Shown here: positions 18,312 through 28,019 of the stretch, piece after piece | Layout: every line of letters starts with the position of its first letter | Numbering within the stretch: the stretch's first letter is position 1 | Origin: Chloroflexi bacterium TSY | Lineage (GTDB): Bacteria > Chloroflexota > Anaerolineae > Caldilineales > Caldilineaceae | Assembly: GCA_019217005.1 (NCBI GenBank) | Contig: JAHBNG010000030.1 | Location: forward strand, 62,001 to 126,000 | Direction: 5' to 3' | DNA: 64,000 nucleotides | Notes under the pieces: generated by a model | What the model saw: only the letters and a program-made list of their open reading frames with translations | What the model was told of the DNA's origin: nothing | Database searches by the model: none | Made by a program: the position numbers and the translations under genes

Positions 18312-19064
18312 CTATATTGATTTAGATCCACCAGCCTGCCAAGATGCGTAAACGTCTCGAATGCAATAAGAACGAGCGCATGTTGTTAAATGCTGATTTA
18401 TGTCTATAAAAATTGACCGAGTTCCAATGCCGTGGTAGATGTGTTTATTCACAACGTCGGGTGTTGCGTGTTGTAGTTGAGGGCACTCCTTCTTGAGAGC
18501 TTGATATGGTTTCATATCTGCTGAGTTCAGGTATATGTGAATTGGATGAAAGTTAAAGACCTTCATCCCACTCCCGCTGATGCAATAAGAATCCAATCGC
18601 CAATTTGTATCCTGGCGCTCCATTTCAAAATCATCTTCCCAGTAAAAAGGGATCCGTAGTAAAGTCTTCTCCTGCCAGATATATTCAACAGGTTGTAAAT
18701 GTGCTGCCCTTGGAAGAAACAGAGAAACGTCCACATGAATAGATGTGGATTCAAGCACATTAGCTAACAAAGGTGACGACTGATACAAGGAATGCGTGCG
18801 CATGGATGTCGCTTTAGGAACCAATGACATGCAGTGACTGAGGACCTCCGTTGGCGTAGTTCCATGCGTAGAGTTGGTCAGGAAATTAGGATGAATACCC
18901 AACTCAAATAGCTCGGCATTTTCTCGCAGTCGCTCAATAGCCGCACTGGCGTGTGTGACAAACCAGGTAGCTCGTACCCCATGTTGCCGCAAAACATCTG
19001 CAACAAAATCAATGACAAAATCTGGAGCCCAATCGATGTCTAATGTGATGATTGGATCATCCAT
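18312..19064 (-). CDS. Polysaccharide deacetylase-like (NodB-fold) protein
   Basis: The NodB-like barrel starts ITLDIDWAPDFVIDFVADVL (metal-binding Asp pair region) and continues GVRATWFVTHASAAIERL and ELGIHPNFL, where the His-Pro-Asn motif matches carbohydrate-esterase-4-type metal sites. It would remove an acetyl or formyl group from a sugar. The start was set at ATG 19064 (MDDPIITLD), which overlaps the preceding formyltransferase stop by 8 bp. An upstream in-frame start at 19097 would overlap by 41 bp and adds a non-conserved MQQLSIMTGVL. A deacetylase directly following a formyltransferase suggests that the two act on the same amino sugar position, deacetylation freeing the amine. Confidence 0.7.
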   Translation of the reverse strand: MDDPIITLDIDWAPDFVIDFVADVLRQHGVRATWFVTHASAAIERLRENAELFELGIHPNFLTNSTHGTTPTEVLSHCMSLVPKATSMRTHSLYQSSPLLANVLESTSIHVDVSLFLPRAAHLQPVEYIWQEKTLLRIPFYWEDDFEMERQDTNWRLDSYCISGSGMKVFNFHPIHIYLNSADMKPYQALKKECPQLQHATPDVVNKHIYHGIGTRSIFIDINQHLTTCARSYCIRDVYASWQAGGSKSI

Positions 19065-19878
19065 CAGCACACCCGTCATGATTGACAACTGTTGCATCCC
19101 AAATCGTCACTTTCTTCCCTTCAATATACGTAAATGCTCCAGGATAGGGTTTCGTCTGAGCCCGTATGAAATTCTGGATCCGCTTTGCATCCCATGACCA
19201 GTCGATCAAACCATCCTCGGGTCTACGCTGCGGAAAAACAGTGGCTTTGGTTTCATCTTGTGCAAAACGCGGTGCATGACCAGCGCTCATCATTGGCAGA
19301 TACTCTTTTAGTAAGTCAATAGAAGCTTGATTTGCCTTTTCATAGACTGTTCGGCATGTATCAACATCATCAATCGAAAAGCTCTTTTGAGCAATGATAT
19401 CACCTGTGTCCACTCCGTCATCAAAATAGAAAAACGTAACACCTGTTTCCTTCTCTCCATTGATGATAGCCCATGGAATCGGTGCACCACCACGATACTT
19501 GGGAAGCAGAGATGCATGAATGCCGGCACAGCCCAAGGGTGTGCTTTCTCTCACTTTGCGCGGGATAATATAATACCAACCTAACGCAAGCAATAAGTGA
19601 GGGGTCCATCGATGGATATATTGCAAATACTTATCACTATTCATCTTGCCGGACAGAATGGCAATTTCACATCCAGTCAAATCCGCGATATTGTCAAAGC
19701 GAACATGTGTAGAGATCGTCACAGGCTTCTTTGAATAAGAAATTTCAATCTCCCGGGGAGTCGTCAAAATTCCAGCAAGCTCTATCTGAGAAAGTGGCAA
19801 AATACTATCCGCTATGCATTGGTAGCCGAATGCTGTGCTACTTAATACGGCAACCCTCAATGGCGTCATGGCTGTCAA
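19057..19878 (-). CDS. Sugar N-formyltransferase-like protein
   Basis: The protein belongs to the Fmt/ArnA/WbkC formyltransferase fold, using 10-formyltetrahydrofolate to formylate an amine. The core motif reads GIHASLLPKYRGGAPIPWAI followed by ETGVTFFYFDDGVDTGDIIAQK. The catalytic His and the Asp of GVDTGD are present. The Asn of the canonical N-x-H triplet is Gly here (GIH), as in some family branches, so activity is likely but not certain. A C-terminal segment, FPQRRPEDGLIDWSWDAKRIQNFIRAQTKPYPGAFT, matches the Fmt C-terminal domain and suggests a nucleotide-sugar substrate. Its ATG overlaps the asparagine synthase stop by 4 bp. Confidence 0.8.
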   Translation of the reverse strand: MTAMTPLRVAVLSSTAFGYQCIADSILPLSQIELAGILTTPREIEISYSKKPVTISTHVRFDNIADLTGCEIAILSGKMNSDKYLQYIHRWTPHLLLALGWYYIIPRKVRESTPLGCAGIHASLLPKYRGGAPIPWAIINGEKETGVTFFYFDDGVDTGDIIAQKSFSIDDVDTCRTVYEKANQASIDLLKEYLPMMSAGHAPRFAQDETKATVFPQRRPEDGLIDWSWDAKRIQNFIRAQTKPYPGAFTYIEGKKVTIWDATVVNHDGCADG

Positions 19879-21759
19879 CTAACGAACCTCCGCAACCATT
19901 GTTCCACACTCAGCAAGGACCAGATGAGCAAACGCCTATTTTTATGCCCATCTAGATGTTCATTGACAAGCTGTTGTATGGAGCTTCGATCAAGAAACTC
20001 ATAAATTCGTGCATGCCCATTAAATAATTCGCGTCGCACATACTCAATGCTCTCCCCCTTGAACCAACTTGCATCTGGGGTCGAAAACCCTTGTTTCTCA
20101 CGTTGAGTTACTTCGTTAGGAATATAGCGTTCCATCGCTTGACGCAATAGCAGTTTGCCATCTTTGGTCTTCTGGAAATATTTGCTTGGTTTGCGACCGC
20201 CGGGATCATTTTCGTTGATGCGGATCACTTCACCTAGATTTCCCAACTTACAGCGAACGGGCACACGCATCGCAAAGTCAACTAGCTCATTGTCTAGAAA
20301 TGGTACTCGTGTTTCCAAACTATGCGCCATGCTTAGTTTGTCTTCAACGACCAGCAGACCATGCAAAAATGTCTTGGCTTCAAAATAAAGTGAATGATTG
20401 ATGTAATCTTCTGGTTTGGTTAGTTCTGCATCATGTTGGCTGAAGACATCACGGAAAATATCGCGCGTCCAAACATGTTGCACTCCAGGCCAAATGGGTT
20501 GAAACACCTGCCGAATTGTATTATTTGGAATTAGACGTTGCCAATACAGATAATATTTGTCAACATATTGCTCAAAACTATCATTAACGACGGCTCGATA
20601 ATAACGCCAAGGATACCCACCAAACAATTCATCTCCACCACCCCCTGACAACACAACTTTGACAAATTTGCTGGCTAACTGAGCCGCATAGAAATTGGGG
20701 TAACTTTGTCCAACGCGTGGATCCTCCAGATGCCAGGTGAGTTTAGGAAGGACCCGTTCCATATCTCCTGCTTTCAAGACCATTTCGTAATGTTCTGTCT
20801 TGAAGAGATAGGACATATATTCTGCCTTCTCACGTTCATCAAACGTCAGTTCAAGTCCTGACGCTGAATTCAGATCGAAGCCACAGGTAAAGGTTTTCAA
20901 ATAGGGAAGCTGGGTTGCCGCAAGCAATAGCCGTAATCGATCCAGAATCCATCCCCCCGCTCAAGTATGAACCGACATCCACATCACTCACCAGTTGCCG
21001 ATTTACAGCTAACCGGAATAAACGATCCAGTTCTTCTAAATATTCTCGCTCATCTTGCACATGAGTTGGTTCGCGAAAGTGATAATCCCAGTAGCGTTGC
21101 GGTGTAGCGTGCGCTTGTGCCCCCAAGATTACGCGCATGTAGCAGCCTGCTGGCAAAAGTCGTATACCAGCAAATAATGTGCGGTCTGTAAACAAATTTT
21201 GAAAGGTAAAATATTCGAGCAATGCCTCTCGATCAAGATTCGTGCAATAGTCTGGATGATACAAAATTGCTTTGATTTCAGAGCCGAATAAAAATGTATG
21301 GCCTTGTTGAGTATAATATAATGGCTTAATGCCATATCGATCCCGCGCTAAAAACAATTCTTGCCGTCGTCGATCCCAGACTGCAAACGCAAACATACCA
21401 TTTAAGCGATCTAATGCTTTCTCACCCCACTCGACATAGGCATAGAGCAATACTTCACTATCGGACTGCGAATGGAATTGATGCCCCAATGCCTCTAACT
21501 CCACCCGCAATTCCTGAAAGTTATAAATCTCCCCATTATAACTAAGCACAAACTGCTGATCTGCCGTCATCATAGGCTGATGCCCCGCTGGTGACAAATC
21601 AATAATTGCCAGTCGTCGATGCCCAAGCCCCACAAAACTGTCTGTATAAAAACCTTCACTATCCGGACCGCGATGCGCAATCGCATCAGTCATCCGGCGC
21701 AAAATGACAGGAGAAACAGGCTCACCGTTTTGGTTAAAAATGCCAGTAATGCCACACAT
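19875..21759 (-). pseudogene. asnB: Asparagine synthase (glutamine-hydrolysing), one frameshift
   Basis: The N-terminal glutaminase domain starts MCGITGIFNQNGEP with the catalytic Cys2 and has IAHRGPDSEGFY and LSYNGEIYNF. The synthetase domain follows, with the PP-loop LSGGMDSGSITAI. Just after it the frame is lost at about 20930 and resumes as AATQLPYLKTFTCGFDLNS, then VVLSGGGGDELFGGYPWRYY and LSMAHSLETRVPFLDNELVDF. Deleting a single T in ATTGCTTGCGGC rejoins the frames. Together about 630 residues, normal for the family. In polysaccharide loci such enzymes amidate uronic acids, which fits the uronic-acid pathway encoded here. One indel could also be a sequencing error. Confidence 0.85.
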
Positions 21760-21794
21760 AACACCTAGCTCATTTGCATATACGGAGCACGGCC

Positions 21795-21858
21795 ATAAAT
21801 TTAAAATATATTTGTCGCTCCTACCCGGCTAAAGTGGTCAAATGTATTTTAAATTTAT
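21795..21858. repeat. Palindromic repeat related to the one at 53044
   Basis: ATAAATTTAAAATATATTTG at 21795 and the inverse ending at 21858 (GTATTTTAAATTTAT) flank a short middle containing CGCTCCT and GGTCAAAT. The same layout, more perfect, occurs at 53044-53108. An IS inserted exactly at the right edge, duplicating AAATTTAT. Confidence 0.7.
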
Positions 21859-21888
21859 CAGTTACAGCAAAAGTCGGGTACAAATTTA

Positions 21889-23755
21889 TTATGTTGAGTT
21901 AGAAGGGGAGTCAGAATCATGACGATTTGTATTTGAAAGAAGAGCAGACTCCCAAGCGATTTCAAGTTCAGAAACGACTGAATCAAGGTGATGGCAAAAG
22001 CGAAAATAATCTTTGCGTTCAGCCAGGATCGAATGTAAACGTTGCCGTTCAAATAAATAAGCGGACCGGTCAACGGATCGCAGCCGGAAGAGCAATTCGT
22101 CTTTGGTTTCAGTCGGATCGACGAAGGCAGCAAAAGAGCCATAGCGAAGGACGAAGTTATTAACACTTTTGCGTCCAGTGATAAGTCGTTGATTGGTTTT
22201 CAAGCGGCCAAAGAAGCCCTCCAGGGCATTGTTAGTGGAAGGAAGACCCGAGACATCGTAGCAGACAAAGAGCCCCCACCAACGGTTGCGAAATGTTGTG
22301 TTGATATGCTGAACAATCGAGCGATCTGCGTCATCGAGAGTCGTATCCTGTGTCAGTGCGACTAAATATTGATCAACAGCTGATGCAACGGAATGAGCAG
22401 TGACCTGTACCTGGTCGTCGGCTTGAGAGTCAGGCGACAAAAGCCGTTGGAGTGCCACCAACCACCCAAGTTGCCGTCGTAAGCGGTTGGCTTGAACAGT
22501 GCAAAAACGATGAAAACCAGCAATCTTGATTAAGCGGGTCAGTAACGGATGCCCCCTTTTTCCTGAGCCCGTAATAATGATGCTTCAATCGTGATTAATT
22601 GTTGAACCATCTGTAAGCCACCTAATTCAAAAGGAGTCAATCCTCTTGTCAATAAAGTGAACCGCAGATAGCGAGTATATTGCAAAAGAACTGCTTTGTA
22701 GGGATCGGTTTCCGCCAATTCTCGAACCGTTTTAGACCCGATTCAAAAAGCCACGCAGCTTCTTTTTGAGTTGAGTTTTCATTGTACGGTCAAGCGCATA
22801 AGTGAGTCGCCCAGCTTCTTTAATGCAATGGAACTGACAAGTCTGATGGGGGCAATTCGGCCACACTTGAGCAACAGCAAGTTGGATGTTTTCCTGTCAC
22901 TGATGATGCCCTTGATAGGGATTTCCCATTCGTTTATCGGTTCCAACAGTGCTGAAACCAGAGTCTCAGTAGATCCAAATTTGGCGTTTTTGGCGATTTT
23001 CAGTCGAGATTGCAGGGATTTTGGAGTCATTTATTCAGATTTCGGTTACAGAAAACAACCTATTTCATATCTGAAAATCGCCCAAATCTAACGCAAAAAC
23101 TAGATATCGACCGGCAAATTTGTATTTATGTCAACTGTTTAGCCAGAATTCTCTCTCAAAACCTGAAATTTGGATCTACTGAGTCTTGTGAGTCCCTGAT
23201 TCCAACACTTCTGCCATCAAAGTGATGTCTAACTGGACTTCTCGAACCACATAGAGCGCTGGACTTCCTTTCTCTGGTTGCATCCCATCTATGGAGAGGA
23301 TTAGTCCGCCCAACCTTTTCCATTTTTTTCTGCTGGTTTACTACCTTCGCTGGCTGTCCAGCTCGCAACAAGGCTAAAAATGTACCGATTAAGTTCAGCA
23401 CTTGTCTTTCAGATATCGTTATCCGCTCTTTTAGTCCTTTATGGATTTCGGCCACTCTTCGTTGATGCCAAAATCGTTGGTATCCTATTTCGACGATTAC
23501 ATCTAACCCATAACCGCATTCGGGTACACCCAACTCTTCTGCTTCTTGGGAACGATAGACCACTTCTTGCTGCAAGCAGTTCTCATTTTGACACCGATAT
23601 CCATGACTTACCACATAATATCTGCCCTCCAGTGTTTCCAGATACTTATGCCATAATTTATAGCTTCTTTTCAGTTTGCTTTTGCAGTTCGGACAGCGCT
23701 TCTTTGTTGGTCGGTAGTATCGTTTCTCTACCTGCTTCTCCTTCTTTTTGCGCAT
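21889..23755 (-). pseudogene. Transposase of the 21859-23879 IS, frameshifted and interrupted
   Basis: The N-terminal part (from 23755) has a Cys-rich segment RCPNCKSKLKRSYKLWHKYL and later Cys residues. After a 1-bp shift near 23305 the frame gives GGLILSIDGMQPEKGSPALY with the first catalytic Asp. The 215-bp element interrupts it. Removing the element and one duplication yields SGTHKTLVSALLEP in frame, followed by INEWEIPIKGIISD (second Asp). A second shift precedes QLAVAQVWPNCPHQTCQFHC. The C-terminal frame (22461-21889) has GLPSTNNALEGFFGRLK with the catalytic Glu. At least two frameshifts besides the insertion make it inactive. I do not place it in a named IS family. Confidence 0.82.
22967..23181 (+). 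repeat. 215-bp miniature transposon, copy 2 (family A)
   Basis: Same ends and length as copy 1, differing from it at very few bases. The duplication AGTCT is at 22962-22966 and 23182-23186. It is inserted in the transposase gene of another IS. Precise removal restores that frame. Confidence 0.93.
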
Positions 23756-23886
23756 TTTTCCGGACCTCCTTGGCCTCTCCTATTCTAGCCTTTTCTTCCG
23801 GAGGTCTTCAATTTATCTCTTTTTGGTCGCAATCATTTACTTGTCATAATATTTCTGTACCCGACTTTTGCTGTAACTGAAATTTA

Positions 23887-25062
23887 TTAGCTCGTGCGGT
23901 ATAAACATGTCATCAGTTCTGAAACGACACGGTCTAGATCGGCTTCCGTCATTTGTGGGTAGACCGGCAAAGTCAAGCTCAGTCGGTCAGCCAGATACGC
24001 ATTGGGAAACTGTTCTCTCTTCAAACCATATTTATCCGAATAGTATCCCAAAATCACGGGTGCATGCGTGCCCTGACGTGTGGATATTCCCTTGTGTTCG
24101 AGAGTCAACATCAAATCGTTGCGTCTCTCGTGTAATTCGTCAACCGTTCTCAATGTTGGATTTTCGGGACGAAACAGGCAAACATATGCTTGATATCCAT
24201 GTACATATCCATCGGGAACAAGAGGGGGTTCCAGCCAATCTACATTCCTGATTGCTTGATCATAATAACGAGCACATCGTCGTCGTTCTGCCATAATTTC
24301 AGGAGCGCGCTGCATCTGAACTGCTCCAATAGCGCCCTGGAAGTCTGTCATGCGATAGTTGAAACCAAGATGGTTATATTCGGCAAGGAGAAAAGCCGCT
24401 TTATTTTGGTGGCGTGCCAAATCTGTACGCGAGGCTCCGTGATCCCGCAAACAGCGCGCAAGACGGTCGCAATCATCGGATGAGGTCGTGATCATCCCGC
24501 CTTCACCAGTAGTAATTGATTTGCGCGGATGAAAGCTAAAGCAACCCATCTCTCCAAAGCTGCCTACATGCTTCCCGCGATACCATGCATCAAATGCACA
24601 TGCAGCATCTTCTACAACCCACAAACCGTGCTGTCGAGCGACAGTCATAATCGCATCCATATCGGCGCACAAACCGAAGAGGTGCACGGGAATGATGCCT
24701 ACTGTCCGTTCAGTGATTAAGCCTGTTATCTGTTTTACATCAATATTAAAGGTTTGCAAATCAATATCACAGAAAACGGGCGTTCCCCCCATAAACTCCA
24801 CCACGTTTGCTGTAGAAATCCAGGTGAAAGCAGGCACAATCACTTCGTCTCCCGGCTTCAACCCCAATGCTGCAACTGCAATATGAAGAGCAGTAGTACA
24901 GGAGGTTGTCGCAATTGCATGTGGAATCTTTGCAAATGCTTCGAACGCCTCTTCGAACTCGCGAACATAGGGACCTTGTACAACCCAGCCAGTCTCCAGG
25001 GGTTTGACAATTGCTTCTCGCTCTGCGTCTCCAAATACGGGTTTTGTAATCGGAATATTCAT
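23887..25062 (-). CDS. DegT/DnrJ/EryC1-type sugar aminotransferase (WbpE-like)
   Basis: This 391-residue PLP enzyme of the DegT family transfers an amino group from glutamate to a keto-sugar nucleotide. It has IPITKPVFGDAEREAIVKPL at the start and GDEVIVPAFTWISTANVVEF. The Asp of VVEDAACAFDAWYRGKHVG holds the cofactor ring nitrogen. The Schiff-base Lys is in SFHPRKSITTGEGGMI. In this locus it is the natural candidate for the 3-amination step between the WbpB-like oxidoreductase and the WbpD-like acetyltransferase. Its start overlaps the preceding epimerase stop by 4 bp. Its stop codon abuts the duplication of the neighbouring IS. Length is typical. Confidence 0.88.
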   Translation of the reverse strand: MNIPITKPVFGDAEREAIVKPLETGWVVQGPYVREFEEAFEAFAKIPHAIATTSCTTALHIAVAALGLKPGDEVIVPAFTWISTANVVEFMGGTPVFCDIDLQTFNIDVKQITGLITERTVGIIPVHLFGLCADMDAIMTVARQHGLWVVEDAACAFDAWYRGKHVGSFGEMGCFSFHPRKSITTGEGGMITTSSDDCDRLARCLRDHGASRTDLARHQNKAAFLLAEYNHLGFNYRMTDFQGAIGAVQMQRAPEIMAERRRCARYYDQAIRNVDWLEPPLVPDGYVHGYQAYVCLFRPENPTLRTVDELHERRNDLMLTLEHKGISTRQGTHAPVILGYYSDKYGLKREQFPNAYLADRLSLTLPVYPQMTEADLDRVVSELMTCLYRTS

Positions 25063-25952
25063 TGTGAATCGATCAATCTTCTGAGTCCGGCAGACAATTT
25101 AATTTGAGGCGTATAATTCAAGATCTTCTGTGCCTGCGTACGATCAGCACAAAATCGGGTGGGATATGGCATTGAGTACCGGTGTTCTGGATCCATGTTG
25201 GACCCGACTAATCGAGCACTCATTAAAGCAAGTTCAGTCAGTGTCGTGCAAATTCCCGTTCCAATATTAAGCGTGTGACACCCAATTCGACGGCTCAGTG
25301 CAAGTTGAAATGCTCGAACAACATCATCTATATGAATGAAATCTCGTCCATCTTTTGGATGTCCTTGAACACATGGTCTTTGATGTTGAACAAGCTGTCG
25401 AATAAAGTTTGATTCGACCGTTGACCGCAATGAACCATCGGCTGCCGTACCGTGCACATTGAACAGACGAAGACAATAAATGGTCATGTTGGATGTTCTT
25501 GCAAATGTACGACACCAAACTTCACCACACAACTTGCTTGCACCATACGCAGAACTGGGAAACGCGAGATCTGTCTCCTTGTTCGGCAAAGAACTCTGGC
25601 CGCTATAAACCTGTCCAGTTGATGCATAGATAAAGATCTCAATATCTGCATCCTGTGCTGCTTGTAGTGTGGCTAAAGTTCCTTCACCATTGACACGATG
25701 TGCTTCAATCGGATTCTGATTGCTCAGAGCAAGTGGCAGACATGCAAGATGGATAACCGCTCGACAATCTCGAATTGCCACTGCTAAATCATCTGTGGTA
25801 CAAATATCGCCTTGCACCCATTCAATCATGGTCAGATTTGGGGGACAAGGCGAGCGGCCAAATCCGCGCACAAGCCAGCCATCTGCAACGAGCGCCAACG
25901 TTAGGTGCTGTCCAATATATCCTCCAGCACCCGTTACCAAGACCTTATCCAT
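25059..25952 (-). CDS. NAD-dependent nucleotide-sugar epimerase/reductase (extended SDR)
   Basis: A 297-residue extended short-chain dehydrogenase. It has the Rossmann motif VTGAGGYIGQHL at residue 6, the active-site Ser/Thr in YASTGQVYSG, and the YxxxK pair in SAYGASKLCGE. Then comes the FNVHG signature and RDFIHIDDVVRAFQLAL. Such enzymes epimerise or reduce nucleotide sugars with bound NAD(P). The exact substrate cannot be read from sequence. It overlaps the aminotransferase by 4 bp and follows the next epimerase gene by 18 bp, so the block is one operon. Slightly shorter than typical 4-epimerases (about 320-340). Confidence 0.85.
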   Translation of the reverse strand: MDKVLVTGAGGYIGQHLTLALVADGWLVRGFGRSPCPPNLTMIEWVQGDICTTDDLAVAIRDCRAVIHLACLPLALSNQNPIEAHRVNGEGTLATLQAAQDADIEIFIYASTGQVYSGQSSLPNKETDLAFPSSAYGASKLCGEVWCRTFARTSNMTIYCLRLFNVHGTAADGSLRSTVESNFIRQLVQHQRPCVQGHPKDGRDFIHIDDVVRAFQLALSRRIGCHTLNIGTGICTTLTELALMSARLVGSNMDPEHRYSMPYPTRFCADRTQAQKILNYTPQIKLSAGLRRLIDSQ

Positions 25953-25970
25953 GAAAAATGAAGAGAGAAT

Positions 25971-26957
25971 CTAGGCTTGTTCACGGCGTTTCCGGACAGC
26001 TTTGGCATCTTCTCTGCGCCATTCAATCAGCCGCTTTATACCTTCTTCCAGATCGACAGACCAGCGGAAGCCTAAGTCTTGTTCGGCTGTCTCAGTAGAA
26101 CCAATGCGGTTTGTAACGAATGTCTGGCCGGCTGGTTGATATTCAATCGATAGATCACTTCCCGTTAATCGTAAAAGTAACTCCGTCAACTCTTTGATCG
26201 AGGTACCAATACCACGTCCAATGTTATAGCACTTGCCAGTAGTATTCGCTTGCATTGCCAAAATATTCGCTCGTGCGATGTCATCCACGTAAATAAAATC
26301 GTACTGCTGCTGACCATCGCCAAAAACAAATGGAGGCAATCTTTGATCAATCCGGTCGAGTATTTTCATCATGACGGCAATATAGGCACCCTTGTAATCC
26401 TGCCCTGGACCATAAACGTTCATATAACGCAAACCAACCCAGTCTAGCCCATACCGATGCCCCAATGATTTAAACATATGCTCGCCGGCTATTTTCGTCG
26501 CGCCGTAAAACGTATAGTTATTGTATGGGTGTTCTTCCCTCATAGGCAACTCAACAGCATCGCCATAAACTGATGCCGATGAAGAATAGACAACGCGTTT
26601 GACTCCACGCTTTATGGCAGCTTCAATTACATTGAATGTCCCGCGGATATTGACATCAAATGCTGCGCGCGGGTATTCATGGCATTGAAGTAACCAAAGA
26701 GCGGCAAGGTGAAACACGCCATCGATGCCTTCCATCGCGCGTTCTAACACATCGCTGTGTAAGATGTCTCCGCCATGTGGAAAGATCGATACTCTAGGAT
26801 CCTGCAGAGCCGTTCGGATATTTTCAGGACGTCCGCGGAAGAAATTATCGTAAACAATTATTTCGCCAGCATCAGTTTTGGTTAGCTGATTGACAATGTG
26901 GCTACCAATAAAACCGCCGCCACCGATCACTAAAATGCGTTTATCTTTAAGTTCCAT
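25971..26957 (-). CDS. NAD-dependent UDP-sugar epimerase (extended SDR)
   Basis: This 328-residue extended SDR has VIGGGGFIGSHIVNQL near the start, the catalytic Ser-Ser-Ala in YSSSASVYGDAVE, and YGATKIAGEHM with the catalytic Tyr/Lys. RYMNVYGPGQDYKG and QQYDFIYVDDIARANIL follow. These are typical of UDP-glucose/UDP-GlcNAc 4-epimerase-like or GDP-mannose-epimerase-like proteins. The C-terminal EQDLGFRWSVDLEEGIKRLI is a common ending in this group. It probably supplies an isomer of a UDP-sugar for the polysaccharide. Gap of 27 bp to the preceding gene. Confidence 0.86.
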   Translation of the reverse strand: MELKDKRILVIGGGGFIGSHIVNQLTKTDAGEIIVYDNFFRGRPENIRTALQDPRVSIFPHGGDILHSDVLERAMEGIDGVFHLAALWLLQCHEYPRAAFDVNIRGTFNVIEAAIKRGVKRVVYSSSASVYGDAVELPMREEHPYNNYTFYGATKIAGEHMFKSLGHRYGLDWVGLRYMNVYGPGQDYKGAYIAVMMKILDRIDQRLPPFVFGDGQQQYDFIYVDDIARANILAMQANTTGKCYNIGRGIGTSIKELTELLLRLTGSDLSIEYQPAGQTFVTNRIGSTETAEQDLGFRWSVDLEEGIKRLIEWRREDAKAVRKRREQA

Positions 26958-26984
26958 AAAATGTGCCGAACATCTGTCGCCAAA

Positions 26985-27920
26985 TCACCGTTGCCTCATA
27001 TACCAGTCAATCGTCTTCTGCAATCCTTCATCAAATAGAACGATAGGCTCATATCCCAATTTCTCGCCAGCCAACTCAATAGCAGCCTGTGAGTGCTTCA
27101 CATCTCCAGCACGAGTATGAATGTGTTCAACATGAATAGGAGTATCGATGATTGTGCGCAGTCGGTCAACAAGATCTAGCAAAGAATGGCGCTCACCGCA
27201 GGCGACATTGACGACATTGCCTGCGGCATTTGGTGCAAGACAGGCCAATAGATTGGCATGCACCACATTCGCGATGAAGGTAAAGTCTCTACTTTGTGTA
27301 CCATCGCCGTGGATGGTAATGGGTTGCGCCTTTAAAGCCGCGCTGATGAACTTGGGAATGACGGCAGAATATTGTGAATTAGGATCCTGACGCGGCCCAA
27401 ACACGTTGAAATAGCGTAGACACACGGTTTCAAATCCATAAATGCGCCAAAAACTTTGACAGTATTGTTCCCCAGCTAGTTTAGAAATTGCATATGGCGA
27501 GATAGGATTCGGGCAAATCGACTCAACTTTGGGCAGTTCCGGATGATCGCCATAGACAGATGAGGATGAAGCATAGACGAGCCGCTTTACACCTGCATCA
27601 CGCGCAGCACGCAATATATTCAAGGTTCCATGCACATTCACCTCATTCGAGGTAAGTGGATCGGCAATAGAGCGAGGAATAGACGGCAGCGCGGCTTGAT
27701 GAATCACATAATCTACGTTTTGCACTGCATCTTGCACGATGTGATAGCTGCGTATGTCTCCTTCGACAATTTCAATGTCTCCTTCTAGCGGTAGAATATT
27801 TCTTCGTCTGCCCGTGGAAAAGTTATCAAGAATTCTTACCTGATGTTTCTGGGCAAGTAACTCAGAAACGATACTACTTCCAATGAAGCCTGTACCGCCT
27901 GTGACAAGATAACGAATCAT
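26985..27920 (-). CDS. UDP-GlcNAc/UDP-GlcNAcA 4-epimerase-like SDR (WbpP-like)
   Basis: The 311-residue protein starts IRYLVTGGTGFIGSSIVSEL. It has the conserved VIHQAALPSIPRSIADPLTS stretch, YASSSSVYGDHPELPKVES, YAISKLAGEQYC, and RYFNVFGPRQDPNSQYSAVI. The combination ALPS-x-PRS-x-DP with FGPRQDP is typical of the WbpP/Gne branch, which epimerises C4 of UDP-GlcNAc or its uronic acid. It could therefore convert UDP-GlcNAcA-type intermediates to the galacto form. First gene of a four-gene block of nucleotide-sugar enzymes reading towards the aminotransferase. Confidence 0.85.
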   Translation of the reverse strand: MIRYLVTGGTGFIGSSIVSELLAQKHQVRILDNFSTGRRRNILPLEGDIEIVEGDIRSYHIVQDAVQNVDYVIHQAALPSIPRSIADPLTSNEVNVHGTLNILRAARDAGVKRLVYASSSSVYGDHPELPKVESICPNPISPYAISKLAGEQYCQSFWRIYGFETVCLRYFNVFGPRQDPNSQYSAVIPKFISAALKAQPITIHGDGTQSRDFTFIANVVHANLLACLAPNAAGNVVNVACGERHSLLDLVDRLRTIIDTPIHVEHIHTRAGDVKHSQAAIELAGEKLGYEPIVLFDEGLQKTIDWYMRQR

Positions 27921-28019
27921 TGCGAGTCCTTAATTCAAATGGCCATCCCTTGGCTGGGTCGGGGTGACTCTAAAAGTTTGACTGGCGAAGAGACCAGAAC
28001 TAAATCTATACTCATATCC

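Larger units (their letters stand above)
21859..23879 (-). mobile_element. IS with CAGTTACAGCAAAAGTCGG ends and an 8-bp duplication, containing a 215-bp element
   Basis: Inverted ends CAGTTACAGCAAAAGTCGG at 21859 and at 23879 (inverse) delimit the element. The 8-bp duplication AAATTTAT is at 21851-21858 and 23880-23887. The total is 2021 bp. Without the nested 215-bp element and its duplication it is about 1800 bp. Confidence 0.92.
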
